Below are positions 55,546 to 62,800 of a DNA stretch of 64,000 nucleotides, in pieces (position 1 is the first letter of the stretch; every line of letters begins with the position of its first letter). This DNA is from Psychrobacter urativorans (GTDB taxonomy: Bacteria > Pseudomonadota > Gammaproteobacteria > Pseudomonadales > Moraxellaceae): positions 186,001 through 250,000 of the forward strand of contig NZ_CP012678.1 of the NCBI RefSeq assembly GCF_001298525.1, read 5' to 3'. The translations under genes were made by a program, and so were the position numbers. The notes beneath the pieces are model-generated. The model made no database searches, had not been told where the DNA came from, and saw only the letters and a program-made list of their open reading frames with translations.

Positions 55546-56217
55546 TTAAGTCATAGGCAGTTGACTTATAAATGATAAATTGGGTTCTTTGACAGTAAGG
55601 TCTTTATGAAAGTGATAGCTATTAAGTCGGCGTTGCCATATCCAAACGTGGTTCAGCGCATTTTTACTTAAGCCTGCACGGATAGCAGCAAAGGCTTGGT
55701 AATACTTGGCACGTCCAGACTTTAATAACTTACAAGGATAACCAGTGGCGCTCGAGAAGCCAAAGTCATCAAGGGTTAAGATATTTTGCTCAAACAGTTG
55801 CCACACCCAAAAGTCAATACTGGCGCGCTGCAACTCTGTAAAGTCGCACGCTAAAGACTGGCGACCGTAGCTTGGGCTGTGTAGCACGCCATGATAGGGG
55901 TCAAAACCAATGCTATAGACGGCTTGTTGGCAGATATGCTGTAGTAGAGTATACGATAGCGACAGCACCACATTGACAGGGTCAGTTGGCGGACGCCTAT
56001 TACGGCTATTAAATTGCAAATTATCGGCAAAAAACTGCTGATAAGCATTAAAATAAAGTGCTGAACCAATGCCTTCTGTACCTAGAATACTGGCGACTGG
56101 ATATTGTGGCAGCCAACTGTGGTAATGGAAAGTTTGGCTTTTGGTATGAGCATGATTACGAGTATGGGTATTGCAATTAATGTTGCTATTAACATCAATA
56201 AACGCAGTGTTTAGCAG
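55546..56217 (-). pseudogene. cas1: cas1, 5'-truncated (C-terminal integrase domain only)
   Basis: The open frame from the TAG at 56218-56220 to the stop encodes 223 residues. SILGTEGIGSALYFNAYQ, FNSRNRRPPTDPVN, LSYTLLQ, FDPYHGVLHSPSYGRQSLACDFTELQ and LKSGRAKYYQAF match the helical catalytic domain of Cas1. All three metal ligands remain: Glu48, His113 and Asp125 of this frame. The N-terminal beta domain (about 90-100 residues) is missing. No ATG or GTG is in frame, and the first TTG (56017-56019) lies after the catalytic glutamate. So it is probably inactive. The arginine-rich FNxRNRRPPxDPVN block is typical of type III Cas1 and of RT-Cas1 fusions; no RT is present. Confidence 0.85.
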
Positions 56218-56240
56218 CTATAAAGTAGCTATTAAACACT
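56206..56240. repeat. imperfect inverted repeat at the cas1 truncation point
   Basis: AGTGTTTAGCAGCTA and TAGCTATTAAACACT are complementary except for two positions, around a five-base loop. It spans the stop that closes the cas1 frame on its 5' side, between csx16 and the cas1 remnant. It may be a deletion scar or a transcript hairpin. Confidence 0.5.
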
Positions 56241-56266
56241 TTTTAAGTAACCATTAAAAATTGCAG

Positions 56267-56575
56267 TTATAAGGCGTTAGAATTCCCACGCAGTACTACG
56301 TACTCTTCGAGCTTTGCATCGAGCTTGGATAGCTGCTCTGCGCTCAGCTCCACACCGCGCAGCTGTTCTGGGATATAGAGGCTCAGATGCCAGTAAGTCA
56401 CGCCATGGTCTGCTAGGTCTGCCACGATATTAATCGGTAACGACCCCACTACCACATCGCCTGCCGATAGTGCCTCATAATTCGCCAAATGCGTCAGATG
56501 CTCATCGTAGTGATGACCCATGTGTCTCATCCAGTCCACAGCGCCTTGATGACGACTGACTAAGTATATGCTCAT
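56267..56575 (-). CDS. csx16: CRISPR-associated protein Csx16 (VVA1548 family)
   Basis: A 102-residue protein matching the VVA1548/Csx16 family: YLVSRHQGAVDWMRHMG at the start, HLTHLANYEALSAGDVVVGSLPINI, YWHLSLYIPEQLRGVELSAEQL and a final LEEYVVLRG. Csx16 occurs with type III CRISPR systems and has been proposed to act as a ring nuclease that degrades cyclic oligoadenylate messengers. I cannot confirm activity from sequence. AGGAGAGG lies just before the ATG, so it is probably translated well. It is the first gene of the short csx16-cas1-cas2 set. Confidence 0.85.
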   Translation of the reverse strand: MSIYLVSRHQGAVDWMRHMGHHYDEHLTHLANYEALSAGDVVVGSLPINIVADLADHGVTYWHLSLYIPEQLRGVELSAEQLSKLDAKLEEYVVLRGNSNAL

Positions 56576-56860
56576 AGCCTCTCCTATTAAAATAACGTCA
56601 GTTCTGCTTTGACTGCCTTTGTCATGAGTGGCGATTATACGGACTATAGCGAGAGAAATAGACTATCACAAGCTTGTTAGCATGCTGCTCAAATTAATCT
56701 TGCCTCGATAGACAACATCCATTACTATAGAGCAGATAATTGCTAAAGCAGTTATTCCCTGCTTATTAGGGTTGCTTTCAGACTGAATCTGACGAAGATT
56801 AAGCTCGCTATTTAACATTTCAGACGTATAATTGATTATTTTTTAACCAATCGGCCCTTA
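56576..56860. other. intergenic region between csx16 and right leader
   Basis: About 285 bases without a gene. It should carry the promoter of csx16-cas1-cas2 on the minus strand and may contribute to the right leader. No open frame or repeat supported. Confidence 0.4.
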
Positions 56861-56960
56861 AAAATTGGTTAAAATGTCACCAACTAATGTGCTGCACTTT
56901 TGTTGGTTAAAATGGGTGGTGTAAGCTATTGATTTTATTAACAATAAAAATAATTGTACA
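56861..56960 (+). promoter_or_regulatory. leader of the right CRISPR array
   Basis: One hundred bases that are the inverted counterpart of 54883-54982 (85 of 100 identical by my count) and abut the first repeat of the right array. The block adjoining the repeat and the distal block are the best conserved, which suggests binding sites for the adaptation complex. Confidence 0.8.
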
Positions 56961-57442
56961 GTTTGAAAGCCTCCCTGATTATTAAGGGATTAAGACTCTA
57001 AATATTTGCCATTACTGATAGTATGTAAGATGTCTAAAAGCCTCCCTGATTATTAAGGGATTAAGACATCACAAGTTCTAGATTAGAAAGAGTTTCTACA
57101 GTCTGAAAGCCTCCCTGATTATTAAGGGATTAAGACTAATAATATCCTATGATATAATTAGTAAGTTGTAGTCTGAAAGTCTCCCTGATTATTAAGGTGA
57201 GCGCGGATAAGTAAGTGTCCAGTGGACAGTTACCCGAAGCGCAAGGCGCAGAGCTGTGCTCGAGAAAAGCGTTAAAAATTGCATGTCAGAAATTATAGAT
57301 TTTCTCTTGCGTCGGGATAAAGCAGTGCTTTATTATTTCCCTCCTCATCCCTGATTATTAAGGGATTAAGACACCATTAAGTTGCGGTAATCGTCGGTCG
57401 CTAGCTGTCTGAAAGCCTCCCTGATTATTAAAATGCTTAAGC
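56961..57442 (+). CRISPR. right CRISPR array, interrupted
   Basis: Repeats of 36 bases (GTCTGAAAGCCTCCCTG...GGGATTAAGAC) lie at 56961-56996, 57032-57067 and 57101-57136, with spacers of 35, 33 and 34 bases. A fourth repeat starts at 57171 but breaks off at 57197. Repeat sequence resumes at 57348-57372 after an insert. A 34-base spacer follows, and a terminal copy starts at 57407 whose 3' part has diverged. The two leader-proximal repeats each carry one change (GTTTGAAAG, GTCTAAAAG). Leader-proximal mutations suggest that no recent spacer acquisition has taken place. Confidence 0.9.
57198..57347. mobile_element. approximately 150-bp gene-less insert inside a CRISPR repeat
   Basis: The insert splits a repeat. 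TCCCTGATTATTAAGG occurs on both sides (57182-57197 and 57348-57363), which is what a 16-base target duplication would look like, though two separate repeats with a deletion would also give it. The insert has the palindromic GTGTCCAGTGGACAG and cores shared with 54573-54703. It is too short to encode a transposase, so it resembles a REP- or MITE-type element. Confidence 0.55.
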
Positions 57443-57452
57443 ACAGCATCAG

Positions 57453-57498
57453 CCATAAAAAAAAGACACAGCATTATTGTTGTGTCTTTTTTTTATGG
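57453..57498. terminator. terminator-like hairpin at the distal end of the right CRISPR array
   Basis: CCATAAAAAAAAGACACA and TGTGTCTTTTTTTTATGG are perfect 18-base complements around a ten-base loop. It begins ten bases after the last degenerate repeat and probably ends the array transcript. Confidence 0.75.
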
Positions 57499-57591
57499 GT
57501 CATTTTTTATAAATAAGATTTGAGCGTATTGTCAGCGAAGATATTTGAGTCAACAAGGTCTCTATCTTTTTACTACGAAATGGATTAATAA

Positions 57592-57750
57592 ATGAAAATT
57601 CGTTGGTTGATATTGTCGACTGTTATCATTCCTTATCAAACCCCGATATTAACAACATCACCTAAGAAAAGTAAATTTTTTACCTTAGCCCTCAGTCATT
57701 TTATATGGTTTATCAGCTGGTTTTGCTTGGTTAACTTGAGTATGAGTTAA
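57592..57750 (+). CDS. small hydrophobic ORF, possibly a broken membrane-protein gene
   Basis: A 52-codon frame from ATG to TAA encoding MKIRWLILSTVIIPYQTP and ending in an aromatic, hydrophobic stretch (LSHFIWFISWFCLVNL) that would span the membrane. No clear ribosome site is present. Just after it, another frame reads KAAWLLPLFYGIHFN, as if the same membrane protein had been frameshifted. I do not recognise the family. It may be a decayed gene. The remainder of the 57499-57890 gap shows nothing else. Confidence 0.3.
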   Translation: MKIRWLILSTVIIPYQTPILTTSPKKSKFFTLALSHFIWFISWFCLVNLSMS

Positions 57751-57891
57751 AGGCTGCTTGGCTTTTGCCATTATTTTATGGTATCCATTTCAATTAATTT
57801 TTGTCTGTACCGTGAATAGTACCGCATTAATTAAGGTATGCAAGGGCTCTTTATGGGTTTTTAAAGGAAAGTAAGGTTATCGTTAGATAAT

Positions 57892-57923
57892 AAAAAACCC
57901 CACAACCAAAGGGCTATGGGGTT
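57892..57923 (-). terminator. terminator of tRNA-Arg
   Basis: On the minus strand AACCCCA...TGGGGTTTTTT forms a GC-containing stem followed by a T-run, 30 bases after the tRNA. Confidence 0.75.
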
Positions 57924-57952
57924 CTAAAGTGAACTAAAAACGTATTTATGAG

Positions 57953-58025
57953 TGCGCCCACCAAGACTCGAACTCGGATCGATCGCTTAGGAGGCAATTG
58001 CTCTATCCTGTTGAGCTATAGGCGC
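57953..58025 (-). tRNA. tRNA-Arg (anticodon CCT)
   Basis: Folds as a standard cloverleaf. Acceptor GCGCCTA/TGGGCGC has one G-T pair, the D stem is GCTC/GAGC, the anticodon stem is ATTGC/GCGAT around loop CTCCTAA, and the T arm is CCGAG-TTCGAGT-CTTGG. The anticodon CCT reads AGG. The 3' CCA is not encoded. It lies about 450 bases from the CRISPR locus. tRNA genes are common integration sites, but no attachment repeat was seen. Confidence 0.95.
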
Positions 58026-58088
58026 GTTATAGGCTGTCATTGTAAAAAAATATGATTATAAATGCAATGCATAGCAGATAATTAAGCG

Positions 58089-58883
58089 TTATTTACCATT
58101 ACTAAGCGCCTCAGCAATCTTTACTGAGGGTTGTCCAGTAGCATTTTTAGTGCGAGATGAGGGATTGAATAAATCATCCACGCTGTTTTTATAACCATCG
58201 ATATTGTCATATTTATATTTACTTAACACGTCTTGCCCTGCGCTAGAGAGTAAGAAATTACGGAAACTCACGGCGATAGGGTTATCCGTTAAAATGACCC
58301 CATCTACTGCTTGTTTGCCTTTTAAAGCATAGCTAAAAGAAGCTAAATTACGTATTTCATTATTATTAGTTTCAGCGTTTATATTGATGCTGTGTTTATT
58401 ATCTTGCTCTATAGCATTGGTATTAACCTGCTTTTTATTACGTTTGTTTTGAGCATCATCAAGCACAGTTTGTAGGGCAGATAATTGAGTTTGGTCAATA
58501 TTTTTATCAGTCATAATGATGTCAGCATTCATAAAAGAGTCCGGTTGATGATTAGACATACTGGTATCTGGTAAGTCGAGTAAAGATTGAGTCGGCACGT
58601 AACGGGCTAAGACTTGCACGTTAGGGTGACGTGACTCAAATACTGTAATGACATCATCTAGTGCCGCTTGGAGTTTTTCTTCTGCTTGCAACTGTAAAAT
58701 ACTGGCAGGAATTGCATTTATGTCGTCCTCAAGCTCGTTAGCCAACTGTTGATTTTCGCTGTTCATAATGGGCAATGGATCTGCATTTTTACGATTACTG
58801 CTCCATAGCCAAATAAAAATTCCCATTAAAACAATCAATAGCAGTATGATTATCCCAGCCAAAAGCCGCTTGTAATTTTTCAT
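58089..58883 (-). CDS. membrane-anchored, ModA-like periplasmic binding protein
   Basis: A 264-residue protein with an N-terminal membrane anchor (LLAGIIILLLIVLMGIFIWLW, about residues 7-27). The soluble part resembles a shortened molybdate-type solute-binding protein. LQAALDDVITVFESRHPNVQV (about 71-91) is like the first ModA helix, and VILTDNPIAVSFRNFLLSSAGQDVLSKYKYD (about 197-227) is like its late helix. Between them is an Asn/Lys/Gln-rich stretch, and the usual ligand-binding serines are not obvious, so ligand binding is doubtful. No ABC permease or ATPase is nearby. The small gene upstream, 59 bases away, is probably in the same transcript. Confidence 0.6.
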   Translation of the reverse strand: MKNYKRLLAGIIILLLIVLMGIFIWLWSSNRKNADPLPIMNSENQQLANELEDDINAIPASILQLQAEEKLQAALDDVITVFESRHPNVQVLARYVPTQSLLDLPDTSMSNHQPDSFMNADIIMTDKNIDQTQLSALQTVLDDAQNKRNKKQVNTNAIEQDNKHSININAETNNNEIRNLASFSYALKGKQAVDGVILTDNPIAVSFRNFLLSSAGQDVLSKYKYDNIDGYKNSVDDLFNPSSRTKNATGQPSVKIAEALSNGK

Positions 58884-58942
58884 ATATGACAGCTCGTTTC
58901 TTAAAAACCATTTCGTTGATGATTCATATTATTTTAATGGGG

Positions 58943-59455
58943 TTAAGTATTAGATTGCCTGACTTCATCCGCTAAATCTGCCAGCATACCAGTGAAGATA
59001 TCGATAGTTTCAGTCTCTTTATCGTTAGTAGGAGATTTATTGGTTTGAGGTGCGCTTATTTTGTGCATAGTATTGTGGTTTAAGTCGTCAGCCTCGATAA
59101 CAGCACTATCACCATTGCCATCAGCATTTAACGGAGATTGAGAGGGAGTAGGTTGGTCTTTAATCCAACTAAATCCATTGGTATCCCACCAGGATTCAAA
59201 CTGAAGTAAGGTACTACCATGTAATGAAGTAGGGAGATTAAGGGTATACAGTTTTTTAGCTAACACGGCATCATGAATGAGTTGACAATGACTCAGATGC
59301 AGCTCGCTCGGGCTGTCAGTATAGGGTTGTCGCCGCTGCCATGCTGCATTATTAATACTCATTCGTGGCAGTTGCCATAGCACGCCACGGTAATAGACAA
59401 CATATAATCGTCGCTTTGGGTGAACAAAAATAGCATCAATCGGGCGCAGTGGCAT
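58943..59455 (-). CDS. conserved-looking protein of unknown function
   Basis: A 170-residue protein with no signal peptide. The N-terminal approximately 85 residues look like a compact beta-rich domain (LRPIDAIFVHPKRRLYVVYYRGVLWQLPRM). The middle is a Ser/Asn/Asp/Thr-rich linker, and the C terminus ends in an amphipathic helix (DIFTGMLADLADEVRQ). I do not recognise the family. It lies upstream of the ModA-like gene on the same strand. No convincing ribosome site precedes the ATG, so the exact start is uncertain. Confidence 0.55.
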   Translation of the reverse strand: MPLRPIDAIFVHPKRRLYVVYYRGVLWQLPRMSINNAAWQRRQPYTDSPSELHLSHCQLIHDAVLAKKLYTLNLPTSLHGSTLLQFESWWDTNGFSWIKDQPTPSQSPLNADGNGDSAVIEADDLNHNTMHKISAPQTNKSPTNDKETETIDIFTGMLADLADEVRQSNT

Positions 59456-59878
59456 AATAGGTATTTATCTCATTCATAAAAAAGGGTTAAACGACTTTCG
59501 CTATCTAATAGTATGCAATTAGCTTTTTATTGATAGTTATTCAATTTATAAGCAGTCAAGAAGATGCGCGACACTATTTGTCGTAAGTTAATGCACGCCG
59601 ACTTCGCGCACTGGTAAAGCATTAGTATCAATGGCAAACTATGACGCTGCTAGACATTCGCTGCTTGATAAGCTTTCATTAAGGCTAATCATAATTCTAG
59701 CAGAAATATAAAAAAAGATATGACATTTAAACATAGATGGGGCAGTACTGCTGATAGCTTTATGAGTATTAAACTATAAAATGCCGTTAGTGCCTTAATA
59801 TCAAATATATCAAAAAAATTACCTTACACGTTATACCTTGCTCTCTTTTTCTTTATTGCCACCATTAGATGATTATTT
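59456..59878. other. intergenic region before recC
   Basis: About 420 bases without a gene between divergent genes. No repeat, RNA gene or clear operator is seen; recC must have its promoter here. Confidence 0.4.
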
Positions 59879-62800
59879 ATGTTTACAATTATTCAATCCC
59901 ACCGTACCGAAATTTTGGTTGAGCAATTACTCAGCGCTTATAAATCTAAAAACCAGCCGATTTTCGAAGAGTTTATCGTGATTGTGCCGTCAATGGTATT
60001 GGGGGAGTGGCTAGATAAGTCTATCGCCAGTCAAGCGGGCATTAGTACGTTGGTTACGACGACGTTTTGGGGGCAGTATCAATGGACGTTGATGCAAAAA
60101 GTGTTGGCTGAATATAATACTTGGTTAGAAACTATGCCGTCAGCACAAGACATACTGACGGTACCAGAAGTGGCGGTATTGACTGGCTCGGTGATGCAGT
60201 GGCGTCTGTTTGGATATTTTACTTATTATCAAACAGAGATTATGGCGAACGACGCGCATCCTTTATATCCTTTACTGTCCGCATTATTAGATGGGGATGC
60301 CGACCGCAGTCAACAGGATATCCGGCTATGGTCGCTTGCTACCGACTTTTCACGTGTATTTAGTCGTTACTTGAACCATCGAGAAGCGTGGTTAGATTTA
60401 TGGTCGGACAATAAAGCGGTAGATGTAGAAGCTATGGTAGCGGCTAAAGATGAGCTGACCATAGCGTTCGATAAGTACGCTGGCAAGACACCTGATTGGT
60501 TGGTTGCTCATTATACCGAGCTTGAAGCGGCACAACGACATTTATGGCATCTACTATTTGCCGCAGTTTACAAGCATCGTGCCGCTATTGAGACACGATT
60601 TTGGCAGATTATGTCAGGTGAGGTAAACAATACTGAAATCAATCTTCAAGCACTATTGCCAAGCCACTTACACATTTTTACGATTCAGCAGTTGCCGCAA
60701 AACGAGTTAGATTTTTTGCAGCGTTTATCGAAATATATTGATATTACCTTATTACATTACAATCCTTCACAGCTGTTTTGGGCAGATATCGTTGATAAGC
60801 AGTGGTTACAGCGGCAGCAGGTGATTAACCCTGAAAGTGTGTTTTTACGGGATTATGGGCATACCTTGCTGTCACGCTTGGGTAAGCAATCGCGTGAGAC
60901 TTTTGCGATGCTGGCAAGTCTATCGGGTAACGAGCAGCATGAGGGCTTTGAGCTGCAATGGCATGATAGATTCGATGTTAGTGATAATATTAACCTTGCT
61001 TTTGATAGCCACACGGAATCAGCGTCGTCTTTAAGTTTGCTCGCGCATTTGCAGCAAGACGTGCTCATGCTCGATGAAAGTGCCACCCAACAAGCCACGG
61101 CAGGGCGAGTCAGTGCCGCGTTAGGGGCACAAATGGCGCTTGATTTAGATGATGATACTAATAATATAAATAGCCTAAGTAAAAATAAAGCTGACAACAA
61201 AAAAAAACCAAAAAATATAGAACCATCAGAAAACCAATGGTATAGCGACGATGTACTCGCAAGTAAATATAATGAACAACCACGGCAGTGGCAGTTATCA
61301 CAATATGATAATAGCCTAAGTATTCATTCATGCCATAATTTACAACGCCAACTTGAAATATTACGCAGCATGATTGGACGCTGGCTAAATGAGCCTATTA
61401 CAAAAGGCAAAAAACGTCATCTATCCGATATCGTTGTACTATTACCTGACGTCGACCGTCATCATGACTTAATCACCTCGGTCTTTGTAAATGGTAAAGG
61501 TCAGGATGGTTTAACCTTACCCGCAAAAATTACGGGTGTGGTAGATAAGTCTATTCGCCAATTATGGGAAGCCATCAGTGGGTTTTATGGTCTACTGGGT
61601 AGTGAAACCGCGCGTTTTGAATCAGCTGAGGTACTAGATTGGTTAATGTTGCCACCGCTATATGAAAGTCTTGGATTGACTCATGAACAAATGCGCCGCG
61701 GCTGTGATTTATTAGAACAAGCTGGTTTTGTCCGTGGCTTTGATGAGGCACATTTGCAATACAGCTTACATACGCAAGATTATGATTATCGTTTTAGCTT
61801 TGCCTATGCGCTTGATCAGATTGCCTTGGGTTTGATTATGCCTGAAGCGGGTATTAGTGATTGCTTATATCCAGATAATTGGAAAGAGGATGTGCTTGCC
61901 GAAAAAACGGTACCCATTTCATCAATAAGTTTGGGAGATGCACCTATTGTTGAGGCACTTTGTCGTGTTCACGCAGGGCTAAATGCTTGTCGCTATGAAT
62001 ACCAAGCGCGCTATAAGGCTGAAGATTGGCTGAATCGTATTGAAAGCAATATTATCCATCTCTATTTTGGCGCGCTTGATCAAACGCGTCCTATGCGCGC
62101 TATTTTTAATGCGATGAATGGCTTTAAAAGTAGTCTACGCGCTAACCGTCATTATCAGCGTTATCATGCGGACAGCAAAAATGACGTCAATATTGCTAAT
62201 GATGACGTGCTAGCCGTCGGGCAGGTCGAAGCCAAGCTATCACAAGTCAGTACCTTGCCATTAAAACTGAGTTTTATGCTTGATAGTATCGAGGACGAAT
62301 TAGAAAGCCAACAAGTCAGTGCCGAGCCTACGGGCGTCATTACTTTTGGGCGTTTTGGCGCACTGCGTAACGTGCCTTTTGGCTTAGTCGTCATGCTCAA
62401 TATGGACTTGTCTGAGTTTCCCAATCGTGATCGGGATAACCGTTATGATTTAATGAAAGCAGGCTTGGCAAAACGCGGCGATCGATTCAGTGAAGATGAT
62501 GACAATGGCGCATTTTTGGATGCCTTACTGTGCGCCCGCAATGCCTGCTGGATTTTTTATAATGGTCAACGCTTGACGGATACCCATGAGCATCTGCCTG
62601 CCAATCCGGTTAGCGAACTATTACAGTTCCTACAAGGAGAGATACAATGGCAATGGGATCCACTCAAAAATGCGCAAAAATCATTCAATATAGATAATAA
62701 CTTAAACAGCAGTGCTATTAATGATAATAACGCGGCATTAACGGCACAAGTGCAACGTTATCTGCCTAAGCTTATTGAGCAGTGGTTGGTTACGCGTCAT

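Noticed and set aside
55851..56069. 72-codon minus-strand frame overlapping cas1 in another frame
   Set aside because: The Cas1 motifs are continuous in the neighbouring frame, so this is an out-of-frame reading.
57953..58025. tRNA-Arg as attachment site of an integrated element carrying the CRISPR locus
   Set aside because: No integrase gene and no direct repeat of the tRNA 3' end was seen on the far side of the locus.
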